A stretch of DNA of 64,000 bases. It comes from Flavobacterium azizsancarii. GTDB lineage: Bacteria; Bacteroidota; Bacteroidia; Flavobacteriales; Flavobacteriaceae. Positions 55,014-63,847 of the stretch are shown in pieces. Made by a program: the position numbers and the translations under genes. Each line of letters starts with the position of its first letter. The stretch's first letter is position 1. The notes under the pieces are model-generated. The model ran no database searches, was not told the origin of the DNA, and saw only the letters and a list, made by a program, of their open reading frames with translations. Where the stretch lies: contig NZ_JAMZNK010000007.1 of the NCBI RefSeq assembly GCF_027980145.1, positions 101,854 to 165,853 on the forward strand, read 5' to 3'.

Positions 55014-56714
55014 ATGAATTCAATGAAAAATTACGTTATAGGATTGGACTACGGAACAGATTCTGTTCGGGCGATGCTAATAGATACTGAAAATGGGCAA
55101 GAGCTGGCATCAAATGTTTCTCATTATAAAAGATGGAAAAACAAGCAATATTGTGACGCATCTATAAATCAATTTCGTCAACATCCATTAGATCATATTG
55201 AAGGATTAGAAATCACGATTCAAACCGTTATAAAAGAAAGTAAAGTTGATCCTTCACAAGTACGCGGAATTTGCATTGATACGACCGGATCTTCTCCAGT
55301 TCCTGTTACGAAAGACGGAATTCCGTTGGCCTTAACAAAAGATTTTGAGGAAAATCCAAATGCGATGATGGTATTGTGGAAGGACCATACATCCATAAAT
55401 GAAGCAAACGAGATCAACGAATTGGCAGTAAGCTGGGGCGGAAAAAACGTAACCAAATATGTAGGCGGGATTTATTCATCAGAATGGTTTTGGGCAAAAA
55501 TCTTGCACATTGCCAGAGAAGATGAAGCCGTTCGAAATGCAGCGCACACCTGGATGGAGCATTGCGATTTAATGACTTATTTATTAATTGAAGATAAAGA
55601 TTTAAAAACCTTTAAAAGAAGCCGTTGCGCCGCGGGTCACAAAGCAATGTGGCACGAAGACTGGAATGGTTTGCCACCAGTAGAATTTTTAGGAAAACTG
55701 CATCCATATTTAGCAACACTTCGTGGGAATTTATATGATGAAACGTATACCTCTGATGTTGTTGCCGGAAATTTAAGCAAAGAATGGGCAGATCGTTTAG
55801 GACTTTCTTCAGAGACAGTTGTAGCCGTGGGAACTTTTGATGCACATTCAGGAGCTGTTGGAGCAAAAATTGGCGAGAATACTTTGGTTCGCGTTATGGG
55901 AACTTCAACCTGCGATATTTTGGTTGGTTCTTATGATGAAGTTGGTACAAAAACGGTTCGTGGAATCTGCGGACAAGTGGACGGATCTGTAATTCCCGGA
56001 TTTATTGGTTTAGAAGCCGGACAATCTGCTTTTGGAGATTTATTGGCTTGGTACAAAGAATTATTGCTTTGGCCAACAGATCATTTATTGACTGCTTCAA
56101 CAGTTTTAAATGATGCTCAAAAAGAACAATTAAGAGAAGAATTCAGCGATAAATTAATTGTAGAATTAACGAAAGAAGCGGAGAAAATTCCGGTTTCAGA
56201 TTCTCTTCCAATTGCATTGGACTGGATCAACGGACGCAGAACTCCAGATGCAAACCAAGAATTAAAAAGCGCAATTTCGAATTTATCATTAGGAACAAAA
56301 GCACCACATATTTTTAAAGCTTTAGTAAATGCTATCTGTTTTGGAGCAAAGAAAATTGTAGATCGTTTTGAAGAAGAAGGAGTAAAAATTGACAGCGTTA
56401 TCGGGATTGGTGGTGTTGCCAGAAAATCACCTTTTATCATGCAGACTTTGGCTAACGTTTTAAACAAGCCAATTAAAATTGCAGCTTCAGATCAGACTCC
56501 AGCTTTAGGAGCAGCGATTTATGCAGCAGTTGCAGCCGGAATTTACCCTAATGTAATTGAAGCAAGCCAAAAAATAGGAAGTGATTTTGACGGAGAATAT
56601 TTTCCTCAATTAGATAAAGTAGCAGCATATCACAAATTATTGCTGGCGTACGATCAGTTAAGTGCTTTTGAAGATCCAACCATAAAAATAGCAAAACATG
56701 AGTTCTCTTTATAA
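55014..56714 (+). CDS. araB: Ribulokinase-like FGGY kinase (AraB)
   Basis: 566 residues (Met at 55,023 is an alternative start). The FGGY N-terminal VIGLDYGTDSVRAMLIDTENG, the central DTTGSSPVPV and C-terminal GIGGVARKSPFIMQTLANVLNKPI motifs are all present. The length and EKDHTSIN-like WKDHTSINEANEINE match ribulokinase rather than xylulokinase. It phosphorylates L-ribulose. It is followed by araD overlapping by 17 nt and then araA, and an AraR-like operator lies 37 nt upstream. Confidence 0.92.
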   Translation: MNSMKNYVIGLDYGTDSVRAMLIDTENGQELASNVSHYKRWKNKQYCDASINQFRQHPLDHIEGLEITIQTVIKESKVDPSQVRGICIDTTGSSPVPVTKDGIPLALTKDFEENPNAMMVLWKDHTSINEANEINELAVSWGGKNVTKYVGGIYSSEWFWAKILHIAREDEAVRNAAHTWMEHCDLMTYLLIEDKDLKTFKRSRCAAGHKAMWHEDWNGLPPVEFLGKLHPYLATLRGNLYDETYTSDVVAGNLSKEWADRLGLSSETVVAVGTFDAHSGAVGAKIGENTLVRVMGTSTCDILVGSYDEVGTKTVRGICGQVDGSVIPGFIGLEAGQSAFGDLLAWYKELLLWPTDHLLTASTVLNDAQKEQLREEFSDKLIVELTKEAEKIPVSDSLPIALDWINGRRTPDANQELKSAISNLSLGTKAPHIFKALVNAICFGAKKIVDRFEEEGVKIDSVIGIGGVARKSPFIMQTLANVLNKPIKIAASDQTPALGAAIYAAVAAGIYPNVIEASQKIGSDFDGEYFPQLDKVAAYHKLLLAYDQLSAFEDPTIKIAKHEFSL

Positions 56715-57399
56715 AGATTTAAAACAAGAATGTTACGAAGCCAATATGCAATTAAACGCATTGAATTTGGTTGTGTATACTTTTGGGAATGTAAGTGCGG
56801 TTGATAGAAAAAATGGTGTTTTTGCTATAAAACCAAGCGGTGTTCCGTACGAAGATTTAAAACCGGAAGATATCGTAATTGTCGATTTTGATAATAATAT
56901 TATCGAAGGTTCTATGCGTCCGTCTTCAGACACTAAAACGCATGCTTATTTATATAAAAACTGGCCAAATATTGGAGGCGTTGCACACACACACGCAACG
57001 TATTCAGTTGCCTGGTCGCAATCGCAACGAGATATTCCAATCTTTGGGACCACGCATGCCGATCATTTAACAGCTGATATTCCGTGTGCGCCACCGATGG
57101 CAGATTCACTTATCGAAGGAAACTACGAACACAATACAGGAATCCAGATTTTGGATTGTTTTAAAGAAAAAAATCTTTCGTACGAAGAAGTAGAAATGGT
57201 TTTAATTGGAAATCACGGTCCATTTGCCTGGGGGAAAAATGCAGCAAAAGCAGTGTACAACAGTAAAGTTTTAGAAGTCGTTGCCGAAATGGCTTATCTG
57301 ACTTTACAAATAAACCCAAACGCACCAAGATTAAAAGATTCCTTAATAAAGAAACATTACAATCGTAAACACGGAAAAGACTCGTATTACGGACAGTAA
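56698..57399 (+). CDS. araD: L-ribulose-5-phosphate 4-epimerase
   Basis: 233 residues (E. coli AraD is 231). Zinc His97 and His99 in GVAHTHATYS, a third His173 in GNHGPFAWG, and phosphate-binding Asp78 nearby (SSDTKTH). It converts L-ribulose-5-phosphate to D-xylulose-5-phosphate, the entry point to the transketolase step. The ATG is 17 nt inside araB, implying translational coupling. Confidence 0.94.
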   Translation: MSSLYKDLKQECYEANMQLNALNLVVYTFGNVSAVDRKNGVFAIKPSGVPYEDLKPEDIVIVDFDNNIIEGSMRPSSDTKTHAYLYKNWPNIGGVAHTHATYSVAWSQSQRDIPIFGTTHADHLTADIPCAPPMADSLIEGNYEHNTGIQILDCFKEKNLSYEEVEMVLIGNHGPFAWGKNAAKAVYNSKVLEVVAEMAYLTLQINPNAPRLKDSLIKKHYNRKHGKDSYYGQ

Positions 57400-57404
57400 G
57401 GAAT

Positions 57405-57655
57405 TTTGTTTCAGGTTTCAGGTTTTTCTTTGTTTCAAGTTGTTGGAACGTGAAACCCGAAACGGGAAACAAAGAAAAACTTGAAATAACAATAACAAAA
57501 AGATAAATAACAAAGATTTTCGACATTTCAAAACTTGACTCGAGAGCTCTGCTCGAACAGGCGAAGCAAACTTGAAACAAAGAAAACCTGAAACAAAAAA
57601 TTAACAATTCAAGATTTACAGATTCCAACAACTTGAAACTTGAAACAAAATAAAC
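57405..57655. repeat. TTGAAAC/GTTTCAAG repeat island in the araD-araA gap
   Basis: The 267-nt gap holds repeated TTTCAGG / CCTGAAA and GTTTCAAGTTGTTGGA / CCAACAACTTGAAAC pieces that pair with one another (e.g. 57,434-57,448 and about 57,627-57,641). A CTCGAGAGCTCTGCTCGA element is in the middle (about 57,540-57,556). No ORF or operator was found. Probably an inserted palindromic repeat inside the arabinose operon, which may destabilise or attenuate araA expression. Confidence 0.7.
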
Positions 57656-57666
57656 AAATAAAGACA

Positions 57667-59175
57667 ATGATAGATATATCTCAAAAAGAAGTTTGGTTTG
57701 TAGTAGGAAGCCAGGAATTATACGGACCGGAAACATTAAAATTAGTGGCAGAACATGCTGCAATTATGGCAAAAGGTTTAGACGCTTCATCGCACATTCC
57801 GGTAAGAATTGTTTGCAAAGACACTTTAAAATCGCCTAAGCAAATTCTGGATTTATGTTTAGAAGCAAACTCTGCTAAAAACTGTATTGGTCTTGTTGCC
57901 TGGATGCATACGTTCTCTCCGGCTAAAATGTGGATTGGCGGTTTAAGTATTTTAAAGAAACCATTATGCCACTTGCATACACAATACAACGCCGAAATTC
58001 CGTGGGGAACAATCGACATGGATTTCATGAATCTGAATCAATCGGCGCATGGAGATCGTGAGTTTGGTTTTATCATGTCCAGAATGCGTAAAAAACGTAA
58101 AGTGGTTGTTGGACATTGGGAAGATCCACGTGTTTTAAATAAACTTGGTGTTTGGACAAGAGTAGCTTTGGGTTGGGATGAACTTCAAAACTTAAAAGTA
58201 GCCCGTATTGGAGACAATATGCGTGAAGTTGCCGTAACGGAAGGTGATAAAGTTGAAGCTCAGATTCGTTTCGGAATGTCTGTTAACGGTTATGATTCAT
58301 CAGATGTTACCAAACATATCGAGAAAGTTACAGAGCAACAATTAAATGATTTATTGGCAGTTTACGAATCTTCTTATTCTTTAACCGATTCATTAAAAGA
58401 AGGCGGAGCGCAAAGAAGTTCATTAGTAGAAGCAGCAAAAATAGAATTAGGTTTAAGAGCTTTCCTTGAAGAAGGAGGTTTTGGAGCCTTTACAGATACG
58501 TTTGAAAATCTTGGAGTTTGGAAACAATTGCCAGGAATTGCAACACAAAGATTAATGGCCGACGGTTATGGTTTTGGTGGCGAAGGCGACTGGAAGACAG
58601 CAGCAATGGTTCGTGCATTAAAAGTTATGAACGTTGGTCTTGAAGGAGGAACGTCTTTCATGGAAGATTACACCTATCATTTTACACCACAAAAATCGTA
58701 TGTTTTAGGATCTCACATGTTAGAAATTTGCCCGTCTATTGCAGAGGCAAAACCTTCATGCGAAGTACATCCGTTAGGAATTGGCGGAAAAGAAGATCCT
58801 GCACGTTTGGTGTTTAATTCGCCTGCCGGAGCAGCAATCAATGTTTCTTTGGTAGATATGGGGAACCGTTTCCGTTTGATCGTGAATGAAGTTGAAGCAA
58901 TAAAACCTTTAGCAGATTTACCAAAATTGCCGGTAGCCAGAGTTTTATGGGATTGTAAACCAAACCTTGATATCGCAGCAACAGCATGGATTTTAGCAGG
59001 AGGAGCACATCACACCGTTTACAGTCAGGCCATCACAACAGAATATATGGAAGATTTCGCGGATATCGCAGGAATCGAATTATTGGTTATTGATGAGAAA
59101 ACTACCGTTAGAGACTTCAAAGATAAGATTAATGCTAATGAAGCTTATTATCATTTGTTTCAACACGGTCTTTAA
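57667..59175 (+). CDS. araA: L-arabinose isomerase
   Basis: 502 residues from ATG at 57,667 (a frame from 57,640 adds nine unlikely residues; E. coli AraA is 500). [20 protein letters not shown] at the start and the metal-site region ([24 protein letters not shown]) identify it; Glu residues of [18 protein letters not shown] and SHMLEICPS fit the metal-binding set. It isomerises L-arabinose to L-ribulose, the first internal step. The gene is separated from araD by a repeat island, so expression may be uneven. Confidence 0.95.
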   Translation: MIDISQKEVWFVVGSQELYGPETLKLVAEHAAIMAKGLDASSHIPVRIVCKDTLKSPKQILDLCLEANSAKNCIGLVAWMHTFSPAKMWIGGLSILKKPLCHLHTQYNAEIPWGTIDMDFMNLNQSAHGDREFGFIMSRMRKKRKVVVGHWEDPRVLNKLGVWTRVALGWDELQNLKVARIGDNMREVAVTEGDKVEAQIRFGMSVNGYDSSDVTKHIEKVTEQQLNDLLAVYESSYSLTDSLKEGGAQRSSLVEAAKIELGLRAFLEEGGFGAFTDTFENLGVWKQLPGIATQRLMADGYGFGGEGDWKTAAMVRALKVMNVGLEGGTSFMEDYTYHFTPQKSYVLGSHMLEICPSIAEAKPSCEVHPLGIGGKEDPARLVFNSPAGAAINVSLVDMGNRFRLIVNEVEAIKPLADLPKLPVARVLWDCKPNLDIAATAWILAGGAHHTVYSQAITTEYMEDFADIAGIELLVIDEKTTVRDFKDKINANEAYYHLFQHGL

Positions 59176-59278
59176 TTTTTTAAAGTTGCTAAGATTCTGA
59201 GTTGCTAAGGTTCTAAGTTTTTTTATTACTTTTAAATTTTTCACATTTTACTTTTTACAATATTTAAAACTATTATTT

Positions 59279-60463
59279 ATGAATGTATTAAAACGCTGTG
59301 TTTTTGGAATTAGCTTGTTGAGTTTGGCAGCAATTTCAGTTCAATGCAAAAACGATAAAAAAATGGATGCTACAACAGTTTCTTCAGATGAAAAAGTGAC
59401 AGTTACAATCGAAAAATCTGCTTACGGAACTACTGCCAAGGGAGAAAAAGTCGACAGTTATAAACTGAAAAACCAAAATGGGATGGAAGTTGACATCATC
59501 ACTTTTGGAGGAAGAATTACAGATTTGAAGGTGCCTAATAAAGAAGGAGTTTCTGAAAATGTAGTAATTGGATTTAATTCTTTGGCACAATACGAGAAAG
59601 AAAATCCATTCTTTGGAGCTTTGATCGGAAGATATGGAAACAGAATTGCGAAAGGAAAGTTTACATTAGATGAAAAACAATATCAGTTAGCAATCAATAA
59701 TGCACCAAATGCGTTGCATGGCGGACCGCAAGGATATTTTAATGTTGTATGGAAAGCTGAAGAAGCAAAATCCGGAGCAGAAGCTACATTAAAATTATCT
59801 TATTTAAGCAAAGATATGGAAGAAGGTTATCCGGGAAACTTACAAGTTTTTGTAACCTATACATTAACAAATGACAATCAGTTAGAAGTTCTTTACGAAG
59901 CAACAACAGATAAGAAAACGGTTGTGAATTTGACTCAGCATTCGTATTTTAATTTATCAGGAGATTTTACAAAAACAATCTTAGATCACGAATTGACTTT
60001 AAATGCTGATAAATTAGTTCCGGTTGATGCAACTCTTATTCCAACAGGAAAATTAGAAGATGTTGCCAATACACCTTTCGATTTTAGAAAAGCAAAATTA
60101 ATTGGAAAAGACATCGAGGTTAAAAACGAACAATTAGAAAGAGGAAAAGGATACGACCATTGCTGGGTATTGAACAATCCTGAAAAAGGAAAAACAATCA
60201 TCGCAAAAGTATACCACGCAGCAAGCGGTAGAGTTTTGGAAATGACAACAGATGAACCTGGAATTCAGTTTTACTCCGGAAATTTCCTTGACGGAACTTT
60301 ACCAACTCCCAAAGGTGGAATGTACGGTCATAGAACGGGTCTTTGTTTAGAAACAGAACATTATCCGGATTCTCCAAATCAGAAAAACTTCCCAACAACG
60401 GTTTTAAACCCGGGAGAAAATTATAAAACTAAAACTACTTTTAAATTCTCAGTAAAGAAATAG
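59279..60463 (+). CDS. Exported aldose 1-epimerase (mutarotase)
   Basis: 394 residues. The N-terminal hydrophobic segment ends SVQCKNDKK; the Cys is in a weak lipobox. The mutarotase body includes NLTQHSYFNLSGDFTKTILDHELTL (His acid) and TGLCLETEHYPDSPNQ (Glu base), like the cytoplasmic copy at 31,817. Secreted mutarotase could equilibrate arabinose anomers released by the hydrolases ahead of uptake. Located 103 nt after araA and followed by a strong terminator. Confidence 0.88.
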   Translation: MNVLKRCVFGISLLSLAAISVQCKNDKKMDATTVSSDEKVTVTIEKSAYGTTAKGEKVDSYKLKNQNGMEVDIITFGGRITDLKVPNKEGVSENVVIGFNSLAQYEKENPFFGALIGRYGNRIAKGKFTLDEKQYQLAINNAPNALHGGPQGYFNVVWKAEEAKSGAEATLKLSYLSKDMEEGYPGNLQVFVTYTLTNDNQLEVLYEATTDKKTVVNLTQHSYFNLSGDFTKTILDHELTLNADKLVPVDATLIPTGKLEDVANTPFDFRKAKLIGKDIEVKNEQLERGKGYDHCWVLNNPEKGKTIIAKVYHAASGRVLEMTTDEPGIQFYSGNFLDGTLPTPKGGMYGHRTGLCLETEHYPDSPNQKNFPTTVLNPGENYKTKTTFKFSVKK

Positions 60464-60500
60464 TTTTAGAATTTGTTTAATAGTTCAGTAATTCTCTAAG

Positions 60501-60532
60501 AAACCTCGAAAGTTATGCTTTCGGGGTTTTTT
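60501..60532 (+). terminator. Terminator of the arabinose operon
   Basis: AAACCTCGAAAG (60,501-60,512) pairs with CTTTCGGGGTTT (60,518-60,529; one G-T pair) and is followed by TTT. It lies 38 nt past the epimerase stop. Confidence 0.85.
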
Positions 60533-60575
60533 ATGGGATAAGTTTGCCACGAATTTTACGAATTAGCACGAATTT

Positions 60576-60678
60576 TTGTCATTTCGACGAAGGAGAAATC
60601 ACACTAGTTGCTCGATAAAGATTGAAGGCTTTTTTGTGCGGAGTTTCGTGTGTGATTTCTCCTTCGTCGAAATGACAA
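60576..60678. repeat. 29-bp perfect inverted repeat with an inner 45-nt loop
   Basis: The left arm (60,576-60,604) and right arm (60,650-60,678) are exact reverse complements and contain GTCATTTCGACGAAGGAGAA. A TTTGCGCCTCTGCGCCTTTGC element follows at about 60,696-60,716. The arms read into a 22-residue ORF only by chance. The 310-nt gap holds nothing else. Confidence 0.8.
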
Positions 60679-60773
60679 GATTGTGTTTAAACTTTGCGCC
60701 TCTGCGCCTTTGCGCGATTAATTCATTTGCAATGTATAAAAATCTTAATTTAGCTAAAGCAAACAAAATGTAA

Positions 60774-61235
60774 ATGAAACACCTATTCAAAGCAGAAGTA
60801 AAATGGACTTCCAATCAAGATGCAATAGATTCAGCAAAGAGATTTTACAGTAAAAGTCATCAAATTAAAATCGAAGGAAAACCAATTTTAAATGTTTCAG
60901 CAGCAAAAGCATTCAAAGGTGATCCGGAATTATACAATCCCGAAGATTTGTTGTTGAGCAGTTTGGTTTCGTGTCACATGATGTCCTATTTATATGTCTG
61001 CTCTCAGAACGGAATAGAAGTTCTCGAATACTCAGACCATGCCGAAGCAACATTAGAAGTTTCTCCTGACGGAAGCGGGCGTTTTATAGAAGTTCGATTA
61101 AATCCGAAAGTTAAGATTTCAAATCATGATAAAGTTGAGTTAGCAATAGAACTTCATAAAAAGGCAAATCAATTATGCTTTATTGCTAATTCGTGCAATT
61201 TTCCTGTTTCGCACAATGCAAATTGTGAAATATAA
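60774..61235 (+). CDS. OsmC-family protein
   Basis: 153 residues. The OsmC/Ohr-like fold has its two Cys near LLSSLVSCHMMSYLYVC and ANQLCFIANSCNFPVSHN. Many such proteins reduce organic hydroperoxides using this Cys pair. It is outside the sugar operon, beyond the terminator, and has no sugar-related feature. Single-copy orphan by context. Confidence 0.88.
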   Translation: MKHLFKAEVKWTSNQDAIDSAKRFYSKSHQIKIEGKPILNVSAAKAFKGDPELYNPEDLLLSSLVSCHMMSYLYVCSQNGIEVLEYSDHAEATLEVSPDGSGRFIEVRLNPKVKISNHDKVELAIELHKKANQLCFIANSCNFPVSHNANCEI

Positions 61236-61259
61236 ATTAAATTCCAAAACAAAAAAAAT

Positions 61260-61297
61260 CCAAATTCCAATAGATAGCTAACATCATTGGAATTTGG
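61260..61297. terminator. Convergent hairpin between OsmC and GH97 genes
   Basis: CCAAATTCCAAT (61,260-61,271) pairs with ATTGGAATTTGG (61,286-61,297). It sits in the 81-nt convergent gap. Confidence 0.6.
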
Positions 61298-61316
61298 AAT
61301 TTTAAAATATTGGAAT

Positions 61317-63236
61317 TTATATCTTAACCACAAACCCACCAGTAGGTTTCATTTTTACGGTCAGTTTTTGATTTTTAGAAATAGATTCTTGTTTAAAACC
61401 TTTTTCATCTTCCAGAATAATAAATCCTTTTTGATTCTTTACAAAAGACAAATCAAGTTCAATTTCCTTTGGAGAATTTTCTCCATTAATTCCCACAATA
61501 TGCCAGGTGTTTCCGCTTCTTCTCGCCATTACAATATATTTCCCCGGAAAACCTGCAATGAATTTTGAGTCGTCCCAATTCGTTGGAATATCTTTTAAAT
61601 AATCAACAACATAAGCAGGCATTTTGGCCATTCCTTCTGGGATTTCAGCAATATGCTGAATACCCGATAAGAACAAAACCGGCAAAGCCAATTCAAAAGC
61701 TGGAGTTGTTTTTCGATTGATATTCGGAATCTTATCTAATGCCATTGGAGTGAAATCCATTGGATCAAAAACATTTCTGGCAAAGGGCAACATGGTACAA
61801 TGACTTGGCTCTAAATCGGCAATTTTTTGGTCGAATGTAATATATTCATATCCTTTCACAGCTTCTGTAGTCAGTAAATTTGGATACGTACGTTGCCATC
61901 CGCGCGGTAAAGTTGCACCATGAAGATTAATCATCAATTTATAATCGGCAGCATCTTTTAGCATATCATGATAATACGCAATCATCGATTGTCCGTCGCC
62001 GCCAAAGAAGTCAACCTTAATTCCCGCAATACCTAAATCGTTCATTCTTTTAAACTCAAAAGCCCTAGCTTCATGCGTCAATAATTTATTCTTTGGATGA
62101 TATTCGGTACTATTCCATGAACCCGATGAATTGTACCAAACCAATAATTTTACATTTTTAGTTTTTCCAAAAGCCACTAATTCCTTCATTTTTTCGTCAC
62201 CGATTCTCGTATCCCAATCCGCATCAATGAGGCAATACGGCCAGTTCATTTTCGATGCATATTCAATAAACTGATGCGTGGTTTCATAGTTTACAGAATC
62301 GTCTTTTAATAACACCCAGCTCCATGACGAAAGTCCGCTTTTGATAAAAGAAGTATCCATTTTTATAGCAGGATCAGCTAAGTCAGTTCCTAAAGTGCTT
62401 TCTGTAATTGTGTTTAATGAACCAATTGTAATAATGCGCCAAGGAGTAATCCAGGGCAATTGAGATTCCGGATTCAAAGCGCCATTTGGGAAAATTTCTT
62501 CCTTTTGAGGAAAAGTCACCTGCATTGCTTTTGCACTTTCGTTATAAACCAATCGTGTTCCGCAATATTTATTGTGTAAGCCAGTTTCGGTAATCAAAAC
62601 CCAATTGTTATTCGTTTCAAAGAGAGCCGGATAAACCCAGCCTTCGCCAAATGCAGGTTTTGTGTTCAAAGGCACGCCCATTGCATAATGTTCTTCGTAA
62701 GCAGGATTCGTTTCTTTCCAGCCTGTTTTAGCTTTCGACATGGGTTGCAACCAGGCTTTCGCCGAAGTATCAAAATTATAAGTTGTTTTTTCTTCAACGA
62801 TTCTTTTCAATTCTTTTGAAGTTGAAGGAAAGTTGTATCGAAGTGCAACGCCATCTTTTGAAAGTTTGAAAATAATTTCCATTGATTCACCTTTAGTATT
62901 TTGAAGGCTTACTATATATTGATTTGCTGAATAAGAAATATCTTTTCGTTTTCCCTGAAGCATCGAGTAGTGGTCAGTTACTTTTTTAGCGTCAGAGATT
63001 TTAATCACCTTTAAATCAGAATAGAAATTAGCGTCTTCGCGGATAATTCCCAATTCAGAAGCATTTAGGACGGGTTTTCCATTATAAGAAATGGAATAGG
63101 TTGGAGTATTTTTCGCATTCATATCGAAGTCTACTTTTATAGTCTTCTCAGAATTTGTGAAAAATGAATTTGGTTTTTTTTGAGCAAAGGAATTGGTAAA
63201 TATTCCAAAAATGGTTAGTAATAATAGTTTTTTCAT
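61317..63236 (-). CDS. GH97 family glycoside hydrolase (alpha-galactosidase or beta-L-arabinopyranosidase candidate)
   Basis: 639 residues. Signal peptide ending NSFAQ. The N-terminal beta-sandwich is followed by a (beta/alpha)8 barrel with Asp409 in IKVDFFGGDG and Glu458 in LLTTEAVKGYEY. Asp in this place is used as nucleophile by the retaining GH97 branch (alpha-galactosidase type), whereas inverting SusB-like enzymes use a Glu. Some retaining members are beta-L-arabinopyranosidases, and the AraR-type operator just 5 nt before the start ties this gene to arabinose. It is convergent with the OsmC gene. No accessory domain. Confidence 0.88.
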   Translation of the reverse strand: MKKLLLLTIFGIFTNSFAQKKPNSFFTNSEKTIKVDFDMNAKNTPTYSISYNGKPVLNASELGIIREDANFYSDLKVIKISDAKKVTDHYSMLQGKRKDISYSANQYIVSLQNTKGESMEIIFKLSKDGVALRYNFPSTSKELKRIVEEKTTYNFDTSAKAWLQPMSKAKTGWKETNPAYEEHYAMGVPLNTKPAFGEGWVYPALFETNNNWVLITETGLHNKYCGTRLVYNESAKAMQVTFPQKEEIFPNGALNPESQLPWITPWRIITIGSLNTITESTLGTDLADPAIKMDTSFIKSGLSSWSWVLLKDDSVNYETTHQFIEYASKMNWPYCLIDADWDTRIGDEKMKELVAFGKTKNVKLLVWYNSSGSWNSTEYHPKNKLLTHEARAFEFKRMNDLGIAGIKVDFFGGDGQSMIAYYHDMLKDAADYKLMINLHGATLPRGWQRTYPNLLTTEAVKGYEYITFDQKIADLEPSHCTMLPFARNVFDPMDFTPMALDKIPNINRKTTPAFELALPVLFLSGIQHIAEIPEGMAKMPAYVVDYLKDIPTNWDDSKFIAGFPGKYIVMARRSGNTWHIVGINGENSPKEIELDLSFVKNQKGFIILEDEKGFKQESISKNQKLTVKMKPTGGFVVKI

Positions 63237-63240
63237 AGTT

Positions 63241-63259
63241 AAGTGTTTGTTTTACACTT
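63241..63259. promoter_or_regulatory. Candidate AraR operator of the GH97 gene
   Basis: AAGTGTTTGTTTTACACTT, a clean palindromic match, only 5 nt upstream of the GH97 start on the other strand. Confidence 0.7.
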
Positions 63260-63388
63260 ACAAACATAGCGAAATTATTTTAATATAAAATGCTTGATTC
63301 GAATAATTTAGTGGGTTTTGGAATAGAAGGGAATATTGTCTTATTGTAGTATTTGATCTGTGATGGAAAGCGAATTATTGTGAAAAAG

Positions 63389-63571
63389 ATGATTGTGAAA
63401 AAAGTTAATAAAAAAGGTTGTGAAGACAGTTTTAAAAAATGTGAGATTAGTGAAGTTGTAAAAAAAGCCATTGATGAAGCTTTAGAAGATGTTGCAAATG
63501 GAAGAGTTCATACTCATGAAGATGTTATGGAAGAAACTAAAAAAAAGTTTCGTCATTTATTTAATAGATAG
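63389..63571 (+). CDS. Small antitoxin-like protein (orphan)
   Basis: 60 residues from ATG at 63,389 (a TTG start at 63,353 gives 72). The C-terminal part AIDEALEDVANGRVHTHEDVMEETKKKF is like addiction-module antitoxins of the RelB/ParD kind. No toxin follows in the window (the next ORF is a short proline-rich peptide). Solitary antitoxin-like genes are common; the family link is tentative. Confidence 0.5.
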   Translation: MIVKKVNKKGCEDSFKKCEISEVVKKAIDEALEDVANGRVHTHEDVMEETKKKFRHLFNR

Positions 63572-63706
63572 GATTGAATTGTAAAATTTATTCGTTGATT
63601 ATGGTTTTCCGTATTAGCATAATAGTTTTATTGGTGTTATTTGTTTGTAATACATAGACTTAAGGTGAGTTTTGTAGAAAACAACATTTAATTTAAAATA
63701 TTTATT

Positions 63707-63847
63707 ATGGAACAAATCCAAGCAATTAAACCAGGTCCGAAGCCTAACAAACCAGATGGGAAGCCAGATGAAAGAAGACGAGTTAATCCACCAAATCAGC
63801 CAAAGCATCCTGACTTGAAACCTCATATCCATAAGCCAAAGGATTAA
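63707..63847 (+). CDS. Proline/lysine-rich 46-residue peptide, too short for standard calls
   Basis: ATG 63,707 to TAA 63,847. The peptide MEQIQAIKPGPKPNKPDGKP continues with DERRRVNPPNQPKHPDLKPHIHKPKD. About a quarter of residues are Pro and a quarter basic, with no signal peptide or hydrophobic core. An A-rich leader precedes it. No known family recognised. It could be a nucleic-acid-binding or a regulatory peptide, or a chance frame; conservation would decide. Confidence 0.4.
   Translation: MEQIQAIKPGPKPNKPDGKPDERRRVNPPNQPKHPDLKPHIHKPKD

Noticed and set aside
57405..57655. Possible CRISPR-like array of GAAAC repeats
   Set aside because: Units are irregular in spacing and length and lie in both orientations; no cas gene nearby.
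57161..57763. Minus-strand ORF of 200 codons over the araD end and repeat island
   Set aside because: Its Phe/Leu/Ser-rich sequence comes from reading TTGAAAC repeats and the antisense of araD and araA; no domain.
59176..59278. GTTGCTAAG direct repeats as an operator before the exported epimerase
   Set aside because: They resemble a common dispersed Flavobacterium repeat and lack dyad symmetry; the AraR motif is absent.
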